A DNA stretch of 8,557 nt from an uncultured Collinsella sp. (GTDB lineage: Bacteria > Actinomycetota > Coriobacteriia > Coriobacteriales > Coriobacteriaceae), in contig URWQ01000045.1 of NCBI GenBank assembly GCA_900551635.1, positions 1-8,557 on the forward strand. Reading direction: 5' to 3'. The notes beneath the pieces were generated by a model. That model was not told the origin of the DNA. It did not search any database and saw only the letters and a list, made by a program, of their open reading frames with translations. Below are positions 1 through 5,966 of the stretch, piece by piece. The translations under genes and the position numbers were made by a program. How positions within the stretch are numbered: position 1 is the stretch's first letter; the number at the start of each line of letters is the position of its first letter.

Positions 1-41
1 TGTTCGGCAAGGCGGCGCCGCCCGGAGTCCGTGTTCGCCAT
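1..41 (-). CDS. 5' end of a divergent gene, product unknown (partial)
   Basis: On the minus strand an ATG at 41-39 opens a frame that runs off the window edge after about 13 codons (MANTDSGRRRLAE). A GAGGG Shine-Dalgarno-like element lies 9 nt upstream of this ATG, and most codons end in G or C like the neighbouring genes. The gene would be divergent from the HAD phosphatase gene, with about 65 nt between the two starts. The fragment is too short to assign a family. It could be a chance open frame; a plus-strand gene ending here is the alternative. Confidence 0.35.
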   Translation of the reverse strand, partial: MANTDSGRRRLAE

Positions 42-106
42 AAGCGTGTTCCCTCAATCAAAACATGCCGTCCAAGTCCAAACCCTTCTACGTAAACGGA
101 GTAACC

Positions 107-1018
107 ATGTCCCACAATACCCTGCCGACCGTTGCCGAGCTTTCGGGCGAGATGCGCGAGCGCTTGGCCAAGGTCAAGTACGTCTTTACCGACCTGGATG
201 CCACGATGCTCGCGCCCGGCTCGTGCGTGCTGCGCGACAACGACGGCAACCCTTCGACCAAACTCGTCGAGGCCGTCGTGGCGCTCGCTCGCGCTGGTAT
301 TCAGGTGGTTCCCACCTCGGGCCGCAACCGTACCATGATCCACGAGGACGCGCGCGTGCTCGGCCTCAACTCCTACATCGGCGAGATGGGCGGCCTGGTC
401 ATGTACGACCTCAAAGCCAACGATTGGGAGTATCTGACCGGCGACATGCCCTACGACCCCTCTTGCGGCCTCACGCCGCACCAGGTGATCGAGCAGACCG
501 GCGTGTGCGAGAAGATCCTCGCCCTCTGGCCGCACAAGATCGAGTATCACAACGACATGTCGACCGGCTACAAGTACCGTGAGGTCACCGTCGGCATGCG
601 CGGCGATGTGCCCGACGATGAGGTTCAGGCCATCCTGGACGAGGCCGGCTGCGGTCTGATCTGGGCTTGCAACGGCCATCTGACGCATCTGTCCAAGCCG
701 ACGACGCTCGAGCTCGATCGCGTCGAGGACGGTCGCGCATTCAACATCAACCCCGCGGGTCTCAACAAGGGCGTCGCCATTGCGCGCTTCTGCGAGCACC
801 TAGGGATCGAGCGCGAGGAGACGTTGGCGCTCGGCGATTCCGAGTCCGACTTCTACATGGCCGATCACGTGGGCACGTTCTGCCTGGTCGAGAATGGCTT
901 GACGAGCGCCGGTGCCCCGGAGTTCTTGGACGCCTGCGACAATGCCTATATTACGCGCGGCAAGATTGTCGACGGTTGGGTGGCAACGGCCGAGCTGCTG
1001 GTCGCAGCCCGTTCGTAG
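107..1018 (+). CDS. HAD-superfamily (Cof/IIB-type) phosphatase
   Basis: Predicted 303-residue cytosolic hydrolase. The HAD motifs are in order: motif I D29-L-D31-A-T33 (nucleophile and acid/base aspartates), motif II T70-S71-G72-R73, motif III lysine K221 (LNKG), and motif IV G243-D-S-E-S-D248 (Mg2+ ligands). The roughly 120 residues between motifs II and III form a large cap, as in the C2-capped IIB branch, whose members dephosphorylate sugar phosphates, phosphoglycerate derivatives or cofactors. Substrate cannot be read from sequence. The start at 107 is chosen because a GGAG element sits 5 nt upstream; an in-frame ATG at 65 has no Shine-Dalgarno site. The 51-nt gap to murI holds only a weak hairpin, so co-transcription with murI is possible but unproven. 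Family assignment is secure, specific function is not. Confidence 0.9.
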   Translation: MSHNTLPTVAELSGEMRERLAKVKYVFTDLDATMLAPGSCVLRDNDGNPSTKLVEAVVALARAGIQVVPTSGRNRTMIHEDARVLGLNSYIGEMGGLVMYDLKANDWEYLTGDMPYDPSCGLTPHQVIEQTGVCEKILALWPHKIEYHNDMSTGYKYREVTVGMRGDVPDDEVQAILDEAGCGLIWACNGHLTHLSKPTTLELDRVEDGRAFNINPAGLNKGVAIARFCEHLGIEREETLALGDSESDFYMADHVGTFCLVENGLTSAGAPEFLDACDNAYITRGKIVDGWVATAELLVAARS

Positions 1019-1019
1019 C

Positions 1020-1047
1020 GCGACGCATCACGATTGGTCGCATTTTT
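1020..1047 (+). terminator. weak terminator-like hairpin after the HAD gene
   Basis: A GCGAC arm (1020-1024) can pair with GTCGC (1037-1041) across a 12-nt loop and is followed by ATTTTT. Two more pairs are possible if one G bulges. The stem is short, so at most it would cause partial termination between the HAD gene and murI. Confidence 0.3.
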
Positions 1048-1069
1048 CGAGAGAGAATCTGGTGAGGTA

Positions 1070-1952
1070 ATGTCCGATATCGATAATATGGCCGGGGACA
1101 CGCGTCCGATCGGCGTGTTCGACTCGGGCCTGGGCGGCTTGACGGTCGCGCGCGCGATCGCAACGGCACTTCCGCACGAGTCCGTCTACTATTTCGGTGA
1201 CACTAAGCGCTGCCCTTATGGCACCCGCACCGAGGACGAGGTTCGCTCGTTTGCGCTGCAGGCGGGCCGCTGGCTATCGAGGCACGACGTTAAGATCATG
1301 GTCATCGCCTGCAACACGGCGACCGCCGCGGCCTTGCGTTTGGCTCAGCAAGTGCTCGACGTTCCCGTGATCGGCGTGATCGCCCCGGGCGCGCGCCGCC
1401 ATCAACAGCACGCGTACGCGTCGCGTGGGCGTGCTCGCCACCAATCTCACCATTCGCTCGGGCGCCTACACGCGCGCCATCCAGGATTTGGATGCTGGTG
1501 TCGATGTGTATGGCTGCCCGGCTTCGAGCTTTGTCGAGGTCGTCGAGCACGAGCTCGCCTCGGGCGCGCATCTGCAGGAGCAGTGGCTCGAGAACGAGGA
1601 TATTTTTGATACGCCAGCCGTTCGCGCGCTGGTTGGCGCCACAGTCGAGCCGCTGCACGATCGTGGCATCGATACCGTGGTACTCGGCTGCACGCATTTC
1701 CCGCTGCTCGTGGGGCCTATTCGCCATGCGCTGGGTCCCGGAGTGCGCGTGGTGAGTTCCGCCGAGGAGACCACGCGCGAGCTGACCGATATTCTCACGC
1801 GCCGCGAGCAGCTGGCGGGCGACGCAGCCGAGCCGCAGCATCGCTTTGCCACCACGTCTGACAACATTGCCGAGTTTGCGGTGGCGGGTAGCTTTATCTT
1901 TGGCCAGCCGCTCAAAAGCATCGAACATATCGATATCGATGAGCTGAAATAG
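1070..1952 (+). pseudogene. murI: glutamate racemase MurI, interrupted by a frame break near 1389-1397
   Basis: MurI converts L-glutamate to D-glutamate for peptidoglycan. The N-terminal half (1070 to about 1390) shows GVFDSGLGGLTV with D18-S19, YFGDTKRCPYG, and the first catalytic cysteine in IACNTATAA (C81). The C-terminal half continues in another frame from about 1389 to 1952 and carries the second catalytic cysteine in LGCTHFPLL. The break falls at PGAR, where the family normally continues PGARAAI; adding back two bases to the GC tract at 1389-1396 restores exactly that motif and gives a protein of 294 residues, normal length. As given, the first frame runs on in nonsense to a stop at 1607-1609 and lacks the second cysteine. 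The start at 1070 has GAGG only 2 nt upstream, so it is uncertain; 1088 is the alternative. It may be a true mutation or an assembly error. rph follows after 54 nt. Confidence 0.9.
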
Positions 1953-2006
1953 ATGTAAGGCAGCCGTCAAGGCCTTCGCCACATCTTTTGCCGAAAGGAT
2001 ATTTCT

Positions 2007-2732
2007 ATGGAGTACATGCAGGTCATCCGCGCTAACGGTCGCGCCGCCAACGAGTTGCGCCCCGTTAAGCTCACCCGCGGCGTTATGAAGCACGCCCACG
2101 GCTCGTGCCTGGCCGAGTTCGGCGACACGCGCGTACTGTGCGCCGCCACCATCGAGGAGGGTGTGCCGGGTTGGCGCAAGGGCGCCAAGGCCGGCTGGGT
2201 AACGGCGGAATATGCGATGCTGCCGGCCTCGACCGGCAAACGCTGCAAGCGCGAGCATGCCAACCGCAAGGGCCGCTCCATGGAGATCGAGCGGCTTATC
2301 GGCCGCAGTCTGCGTACCGTCGTCAACATGAAGGCGCTCGGCGAGTACACCGTTACCGTCGACTGCGATGTGATCCAGGCCGATGGCGGCACGCGTACGG
2401 CGAGCATTACCGGTGCCTGGTTGGCGCTGCACGACGCCCTTGCCATGTGGGTCGAGGCGGGCAAACTCGAGCGCATCCCGCTCACGGGCCAGGTTGCCGC
2501 CATTTCCATGGGCGTCGTCGACGGCAACACCCTGCTCGACTTGGATTATTCCGAGGACAGCCACGCCGAGGTCGACATGAACCTCGTCGCCACCGATTCC
2601 GGTGAGATGATCGAACTCCAGGGTACCGGCGAGCAGGCGCCCTTCGATCGCAAGCGTCTCAACGCCCTGCTCGACCTGGGCGACAAGGGTATCGCCGAGC
2701 TCATCGAGCTTCAGCGCCAAGCCCTCGCCTAA
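2007..2732 (+). CDS. rph: Ribonuclease PH
   Basis: RNase PH is a phosphate-dependent 3'-5' exoribonuclease that trims the 3' trailers of pre-tRNAs, forming a hexameric ring in the cytosol. At 241 residues the protein has family length. Hallmarks are NELRPV (15-20), [14 protein letters not shown] (63-76), GRSLR (99-103), the phosphate-binding segment [16 protein letters not shown] (121-136), and the acidic metal-site region [10 protein letters not shown] (176-185) followed by AEVDMN. The arrangement matches Bacillus RNase PH as recalled. The ATG at 2007 follows a GAAAGGA Shine-Dalgarno element with about 7 nt spacing; another in-frame ATG lies 3 codons later. It follows murI closely and ends in a terminator that overlaps its stop codon, so murI-rph is a plausible transcription unit. 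Confidence 0.96.
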   Translation: MEYMQVIRANGRAANELRPVKLTRGVMKHAHGSCLAEFGDTRVLCAATIEEGVPGWRKGAKAGWVTAEYAMLPASTGKRCKREHANRKGRSMEIERLIGRSLRTVVNMKALGEYTVTVDCDVIQADGGTRTASITGAWLALHDALAMWVEAGKLERIPLTGQVAAISMGVVDGNTLLDLDYSEDSHAEVDMNLVATDSGEMIELQGTGEQAPFDRKRLNALLDLGDKGIAELIELQRQALA

Positions 2733-2767
2733 CCTGCCAAAAAGGGATGTTAATTTTGGCAGGTTTT
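2731..2767 (+). terminator. intrinsic terminator after rph
   Basis: AACCTGCCAAAA (2731-2742) and TTTTGGCAGGTT (2754-2765) form a perfect 12-bp stem with an 11-nt loop. The arm overlaps the last two bases of the rph stop codon. The T-run at 2764-2767 is short. The A-run and T-run flanking the GC core would allow function in both directions. Confidence 0.75.
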
Positions 2768-2792
2768 ATCTGGGAAAACGTCGAAGTATAAG
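2764..2792 (+). promoter_or_regulatory. possible weak promoter for rdgB-dtd
   Basis: A TATAAG -10-like hexamer (2787-2792) has only a poor -35 candidate (TTTTAT, 2764-2769) at 17-nt spacing. A promoter is expected between the rph terminator and rdgB, and this is the best placed candidate, leaving a leader of about 77 nt. The match is weak. Confidence 0.25.
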
Positions 2793-2875
2793 ACTGCCGT
2801 TGATTGAGACGGGAGAGAGACCGAAGTCCTCGTCGTCCTCAACTCGGCATTGCTATAGAGACAAGGAGGCCAGTC

Positions 2876-3517
2876 ATGGCACTTGAGAAGATTGACATCG
2901 ACACCCTCGACCCGGCGGCGACCATCGTCGTGGCAACGGGCAACGCCCATAAGCTCACCGAGATCGAGGCCATTTTGGGCAAGGTCATGCCCGAGGTGCG
3001 CTTTGTGGCGCTCGGCCAGCTGGGTGATTTTGAGGATCCCGAGGAAAACGGCACGACGTTTTTGGAGAACGCCATCATCAAGGCCCAAGCCGCGGTTGAG
3101 GAGACGGGCCTTATGGCCATTGCCGACGATTCGGGCTTGGTCGTTGACGCGCTGGACGGTGAGCCCGGTGTGTATAGCGCGCGCTATGCGGGCGTGCACG
3201 GCGACGATGCCGCCAACAACGCCAAGCTTCTCGTTAACCTGGAAGGCGTGGCAGATGAGGACCGCACCGCGCGCTTTATGAGCGTCGTCGCGCTCATCGA
3301 CACGGATGGTCTGGTTACCTATGGCGAGGGCGCCTGCGAGGGCGTTATCGCGCACGAGGGCCGCGGCGACCATGGTTTTGGCTATGACCCGCTGTTCCTG
3401 CCTGTCGACACGCCGGGCAAGACCATGGCCGAGCTGACGGCGGACGAGAAGAACGCCATCAGCCATCGATTCCATGCGCTCGAGCGCCTATCCGCCAAAC
3501 TGACGGGCGAGGAGTAG
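2876..3517 (+). CDS. rdgB: XTP/dITP diphosphatase (RdgB/HAM1 family)
   Basis: This cytosolic house-cleaning pyrophosphatase hydrolyses non-canonical purine triphosphates (dITP, XTP, ITP) to monophosphates, keeping deaminated bases out of DNA and RNA. The 213-residue protein shows the family blocks: VVATGNAHKLTEI (N23 and K26 of the substrate-binding TGNxxK), ENGTTFLENA, the catalytic/metal segment ADDSGLVVDAL (D84-D85), GVYSARYAG, GYDPLF, and the C-terminal block KNAISHR. About 15 residues precede the TGN block, a slightly long N-terminus. The ATG at 2876 has an AAGGAGG Shine-Dalgarno site 6 nt upstream, which settles the start. dtd begins 3 nt after its stop, and rph lies upstream beyond a terminator, so rdgB-dtd form a two-gene unit. 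Confidence 0.96.
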   Translation: MALEKIDIDTLDPAATIVVATGNAHKLTEIEAILGKVMPEVRFVALGQLGDFEDPEENGTTFLENAIIKAQAAVEETGLMAIADDSGLVVDALDGEPGVYSARYAGVHGDDAANNAKLLVNLEGVADEDRTARFMSVVALIDTDGLVTYGEGACEGVIAHEGRGDHGFGYDPLFLPVDTPGKTMAELTADEKNAISHRFHALERLSAKLTGEE

Positions 3518-3520
3518 GCC

Positions 3521-3967
3521 GTGCGTGCGGTGGTGCAGCGCGTACTCAACGCCGGCGTGACGGTCGACGGCGAGTGCGTGGGTCGCATTGGACGCGGCTA
3601 CCTGGTGCTGCTGGGTGTGGGTCACGGGGACTCGCGTGCCGAGGCCGACAAGCTGTGGGGCAAGCTCCGCGGCCTGCGCATCAACGAGGATGAGAACGGC
3701 AAGACCAATCTGGCGCTTGCCGATGTCGACGGCGAGGTGCTCGTGGTGTCGCAGTTCACGCTGTTCGCTGACTGCCGCCACGGTCGCCGTCCGTCGTTTA
3801 CGGATGCCGGCGCGCCCGATGTTGCCAACGAGCTCTACGAGTACTTCCTGACGCTCGTTCGTCAAGATGTCGAACACGTGGCGCACGGCATCTTTGGCGC
3901 CGATATGAAGGTCGACCTGGTCAACGACGGTCCGTTCACCATCGTCTTGGACACCGACAACCTTTAG
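3521..3967 (+). CDS. dtd: D-aminoacyl-tRNA deacylase
   Basis: DTD hydrolyses D-amino acids (and glycine mischarged on tRNA-Ala) from tRNA, enforcing homochirality in translation. The 148-residue protein is of normal length and starts MRAVVQRV. It carries the SQFTLFA motif (77-83) and the Gly-cisPro motif in NDGPFT (135-140), which together build the active site at the dimer interface. Translation starts at a GTG 3 nt after the rdgB stop; the Shine-Dalgarno GAGGAG overlaps the end of rdgB, so the two are likely translationally coupled. Placement near murI, which makes a D-amino acid, is suggestive but not proof of a functional link. A perfect palindrome begins immediately after the stop codon. 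Confidence 0.95.
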   Translation: MRAVVQRVLNAGVTVDGECVGRIGRGYLVLLGVGHGDSRAEADKLWGKLRGLRINEDENGKTNLALADVDGEVLVVSQFTLFADCRHGRRPSFTDAGAPDVANELYEYFLTLVRQDVEHVAHGIFGADMKVDLVNDGPFTIVLDTDNL

Positions 3968-3995
3968 GTTACGCGGTTTTACCAAACCGCGTAAC
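3968..3995 (+). repeat. 12-bp palindrome after dtd (hairpin without U-tract)
   Basis: GTTACGCGGTTT (3968-3979) pairs perfectly with AAACCGCGTAAC (3984-3995) around a TACC loop, starting at the base after the dtd stop. No T-run follows, so it is not a classical intrinsic terminator; it could protect the mRNA 3' end, act with a factor, or be a repeated intergenic element. A near-identical hairpin follows lysS (8484-8513), differing by compensating base-pair changes. Confidence 0.75.
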
Positions 3996-4053
3996 AACTG
4001 GTCATGCGAGATTGTCGTCTGGTACGTATTTGGGACGGGGCTTATTTAGCTAC

Positions 4054-4083
4054 TTGCGTATGGCCACAACAGGGTGCTATAGT
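4054..4083 (+). promoter_or_regulatory. sigma-70-type promoter of veg-ispE
   Basis: A -35 hexamer TTGCGT (4054-4059), an 18-nt spacer, and a -10 hexamer TATAGT (4078-4083) preceded by an extended TGC at 4075-4077 form a good housekeeping promoter. Predicted start near 4090 gives a leader of about 60 nt to veg. Confidence 0.65.
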
Positions 4084-4103
4084 ATTAGAGTTTTGTCTAT
4101 CTT

Positions 4104-4123
4104 AGGGGTATTATCCCCTTTTT
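4104..4123 (+). promoter_or_regulatory. short terminator-like hairpin in the veg leader
   Basis: AGGGG (4104-4108) pairs with CCCCT (4115-4119) around a TATTAT loop, directly followed by a T-run (4119-4123). It lies between the predicted transcription start and the veg Shine-Dalgarno site, so it may be a weak attenuator, or the GGGG-N6-CCCC dyad may be a protein-binding site. The 5-bp stem is short for an efficient terminator. Confidence 0.35.
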
Positions 4124-4150
4124 GAATTGCACCTTCTGGAGGCCCTGTTC

Positions 4151-4447
4151 ATGGAAGAGATGGAAGTCAATCACGTCGACGACATCCACGAGAAGCTGAC
4201 CGATATGGTGGGCGATCGCGTCAAGGTGAAGGCCAACATGGGCCGTACCCGCGTCGTCGAGCGCATGGGCACCATCAAGAGCGTCCACCCCGCCGTCTTT
4301 ATCGTCGAGGTTGACGAGCGTCGCGGCCGCAAGTCGCGTCAGTCCTACCAGTATATCGATGTCCTCACCGGTCAGGTCGAGCTGTTCGACCCCGAGAGCG
4401 GCGAGCACATCTTTACCCCGCTCGGCAATCAGCTCGAGGAGCATTAA
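4151..4447 (+). CDS. veg: Veg family protein (DUF1021)
   Basis: The 98-residue cytosolic protein matches the Veg family: GDRVKVKANMGRTR, then VVERMGTIKSVHPAVFIVEVD and a closing SYQYIDVLTGQVELF, a small beta-rich SH3-like fold. Bacillus Veg, from a very strongly expressed gene, has been reported to stimulate biofilm matrix gene expression; its biochemical activity is not settled. The ATG at 4151 has GGAGG 8 nt upstream; an earlier in-frame TTG at 4127 lacks such a site. The acidic N-terminus (MEEMEVNHVDDIHEK) is somewhat longer than I recall for Bacillus. ispE starts 2 nt after its stop, the same neighbourhood as in Bacillus. Family is clear; the role in this organism is unknown. Confidence 0.9.
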   Translation: MEEMEVNHVDDIHEKLTDMVGDRVKVKANMGRTRVVERMGTIKSVHPAVFIVEVDERRGRKSRQSYQYIDVLTGQVELFDPESGEHIFTPLGNQLEEH

Positions 4448-4449
4448 CG

Positions 4450-5346
4450 GTGACCGATCGGTCCCTGACTCTTTCCGCGCCGGCAAAGATTAACCTCTAC
4501 CTGGGGGTTCATACCGAGCGCGATGACCGCGGCTACCACAGGGTCGATTCCCTGATGGCGGCCGTCGGTCTTTCCGATACCGTGACGGTCACGCCGGCGC
4601 AGGCGCTGACCGTCCAGACGGTTCCAGCATCAGATTTTCCCATGCAAAAGAATACGGCGTATCGGGCTGCGGTTGCTATGGCCGAGCATTATGGTCGCGA
4701 GGCAAACATCTGCGTGACGATTGAGAAACGCATTCCATTGTGCGCCGGCTTGGGCGGCCCCTCGACGGATGCGGCCGCGGTCATTGTCGCCTTGGCGGAG
4801 CTCTGGGGCATTGATCGCACCGACCCAGCGCTCGATGACATTGCGCGGGGCATTGGTGCCGACGTCCCGTTCTTTTTGCACGCGAGCCCTGCGTTTTACG
4901 TAGGTGGGGGAGACGTGCTGGCAACTGAGTACCCCGCGCTGCCCGCGACGCCCGTCGTACTGGTTAAGCCGCGCGAGGCAAGCGTTTCGACAATTGAAGC
5001 CTATCGACGTTTTGACGAGGCCCCGGTGCCTGCGGACAAGCCCGGCGCGATAGCTTCTGCCTTGCGTGCTGGTGATGCCGAGACGGCATATGCGCTCATC
5101 CATAACAACCTGGGTGTCATTTCCGCACAGATGGAGCCGCAGATTCAAACGGTTCTCGATTGGCTGCGTAAACAGGACGGCACCGTTGCTGTAGATGTGT
5201 GCGGATCGGGCGCCTGTTCGTTTGCCATTTGCGACACCGCCGCCACGGCCGAAAGGCTTGCGGACGCTGCCCAGCAAAAAGGCTGGTGGGCCTGCGCGAC
5301 GGAGCTCATTCCCAACACGGTTCGCGTCGAAGTGCCAAAGAAGTAA
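4450..5346 (+). CDS. ispE: 4-diphosphocytidyl-2-C-methyl-D-erythritol kinase
   Basis: IspE phosphorylates the 2-hydroxyl of CDP-ME with ATP, the fourth step of the MEP isoprenoid pathway. The 298-residue GHMP kinase has the N-terminal APAKINLYLGV (K13), the ATP-binding glycine loop CAGLGGPSTDAAAV (98-111), the catalytic aspartate in ADVPFFL (D138), and the C-terminal GHMP motif VCGSGACSF (250-258). The glycine loop has P-S-T where most IspE proteins have G-S-S, a local variation in an otherwise standard protein. Start is a GTG at 4450, 2 nt after the veg stop, with GAGGAG 8 nt upstream inside the end of veg, so coupling with veg is likely. No terminator is seen between ispE and the tRNA gene that follows. 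Confidence 0.95.
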   Translation: MTDRSLTLSAPAKINLYLGVHTERDDRGYHRVDSLMAAVGLSDTVTVTPAQALTVQTVPASDFPMQKNTAYRAAVAMAEHYGREANICVTIEKRIPLCAGLGGPSTDAAAVIVALAELWGIDRTDPALDDIARGIGADVPFFLHASPAFYVGGGDVLATEYPALPATPVVLVKPREASVSTIEAYRRFDEAPVPADKPGAIASALRAGDAETAYALIHNNLGVISAQMEPQIQTVLDWLRKQDGTVAVDVCGSGACSFAICDTAATAERLADAAQQKGWWACATELIPNTVRVEVPKK

Positions 5347-5381
5347 AAATTTCTCTAGCACACGACGGAAATCTTTGTTAC

Positions 5382-5387
5382 TATAGT
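5382..5387 (+). promoter_or_regulatory. -10 element of a probable tRNA-Pro promoter
   Basis: TATAGT at 5382-5387, the same hexamer as in the veg promoter, would place the start near 5394, 2 nt before the tRNA 5' end. No convincing -35 is seen at 16-18 nt spacing, so readthrough from ispE may contribute. Confidence 0.4.
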
Positions 5388-5395
5388 CGAGCTAA

Positions 5396-5472
5396 CGGGT
5401 TGTGGCTCAGTTTGGTAGAGCACTGCGTTCGGGACGCAGGGGTCGCTGGTTCAAATCCAGTCAACCCGACCA
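5396..5472 (+). tRNA. tRNA-Pro (anticodon CGG)
   Basis: A complete cloverleaf can be folded. The acceptor stem is CGGGTTG (5396-5402) with CAACCCG (5462-5468); the D stem is GCTC/GAGC (5405-5408, 5418-5421); the anticodon stem is CTGCG/CGCAG (5423-5427, 5435-5439) with loop TTCGGGA and anticodon CGG at 5430-5432; the T arm is GCTGG-TTCAAAT-CCAGT (5445-5461) with one G-T pair. The C1-G72 pair and A73 discriminator are proline identity features in bacteria. The CCA end is encoded at 5470-5472. It reads CCG codons. A strong terminator follows 10 nt later. Confidence 0.97.
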
Positions 5473-5482
5473 GAGCATGAGG

Positions 5483-5511
5483 AGGGACCGCTTCTTGCGG
5501 TCCCTTTTTTT
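5483..5511 (+). terminator. strong intrinsic terminator after tRNA-Pro
   Basis: AGGGACCGC (5483-5491) pairs with GCGGTCCCT (5497-5505) around a TTCTT loop and runs into seven Ts (5505-5511). It should separate the tRNA transcript from tatA. Confidence 0.93.
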
Positions 5512-5519
5512 AGCTATTG

Positions 5520-5548
5520 TTGTGATACCGCGATACCCGCGGTATACT
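5520..5548 (+). promoter_or_regulatory. tatA promoter with embedded inverted repeat
   Basis: TTGTGA (5520-5525) and TATACT (5543-5548) are spaced 17 nt apart, a good sigma-70-type promoter. An inverted repeat, ATACCGCG (5525-5532) and CGCGGTAT (5538-5545) with 5 nt between, fills the spacer and overlaps both hexamers. That placement suits a repressor operator, though no regulator can be named. Confidence 0.6.
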
Positions 5549-5584
5549 CATTCGAGCTTGTCTCGCTGTATTGTGGAGGTCTAC

Positions 5585-5860
5585 ATGTTTGGACTGAGGG
5601 TTCCTGAGCTCATCATTATTCTCGTCGTTGTCCTGATTATCTTCGGGCCCAAGAACCTGCCGAAGCTCGGCAAGTCCCTCGGCTCTACCGTCAAGAATAT
5701 CCGCGAGGGTATGGAGGGCGACGATAAGGCCGAGACCAAGCAGGCCGAGGAGGTCGTGGTCGAGCAGTCCGAGGAGGACAAGGAGATCGCTGAGCTCGAG
5801 GCCAAGCTCGCTGCTGCCAAGAAGAAGCAGGCAGAGGACAGCGACGCGGACGCAGAGTAG
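5585..5860 (+). CDS. tatA: Sec-independent (Tat) translocase protein TatA/TatB family
   Basis: TatA forms the size-flexible pore element of the twin-arginine export system, which moves folded proteins across the cytoplasmic membrane. The 91-residue protein has a short N-terminus, one membrane helix (about 6-20, [14 protein letters not shown]), the conserved FG hinge (F20-G21), an amphipathic helix [20 protein letters not shown] (24-43), and a highly charged tail rich in E, K and A (about 45-91) with coiled-coil character. E8 in the membrane helix is a residue also seen in TatB, so TatA versus TatB cannot be fully separated by sequence; a single dual-function TatA, as in many Gram-positives, is likely. 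ATG at 5585 has GGAGG 5 nt upstream. No tatC lies in the window. The gene has its own promoter and terminator. Confidence 0.9.
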   Translation: MFGLRVPELIIILVVVLIIFGPKNLPKLGKSLGSTVKNIREGMEGDDKAETKQAEEVVVEQSEEDKEIAELEAKLAAAKKKQAEDSDADAE

Positions 5861-5885
5861 TCCCATCCCTTTGGGGTGAGCACCT

Positions 5886-5918
5886 GACCGGCTTGCCCGC
5901 AGGCTAGCCGGTCTTTTT
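5886..5918 (+). terminator. intrinsic terminator after tatA
   Basis: GACCGGCT (5886-5893) pairs with AGCCGGTC (5906-5913). Beyond a T-T mismatch the stem continues as GCC/GGC with a CGCA loop. Five Ts follow (5914-5918). This makes tatA monocistronic. Confidence 0.9.
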
Positions 5919-5966
5919 CGTTTTGTTGACAGTTGATTGTTTGATCAGAGTTGGGGAGATATCCGT

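Noticed and set aside
65..106. Earlier ATG start for the HAD phosphatase
   Set aside because: There is no Shine-Dalgarno site before 65, while 107 has a well-spaced GGAG, and the added 14 residues are not part of the HAD fold.
1380..1430. Programmed ribosomal frameshift in murI
   Set aside because: No slippery heptamer, no in-frame stop next to the site and no Shine-Dalgarno-like stimulator are visible. The restored motif fits a 2-nt deletion better than a +1 slip.
1302..2720. A 472-codon open frame on the minus strand across murI and rph
   Set aside because: It lies antisense to clear conserved genes, and its product shows low-complexity composition with no recognisable domain. Long antisense frames arise by chance from GC-rich codon use.
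2851..2859. Extended -10-like TGCTATAGA just before rdgB
   Set aside because: Transcription would begin inside the rdgB Shine-Dalgarno site and remove it, and there is no matching -35.
5926..5931. Perfect TTGACA as a greA -35 element
   Set aside because: No acceptable -10 hexamer lies 16-18 nt downstream (5948-5955 reads into the Shine-Dalgarno region), so a promoter was not called, although some promoter is needed after the tatA terminator.
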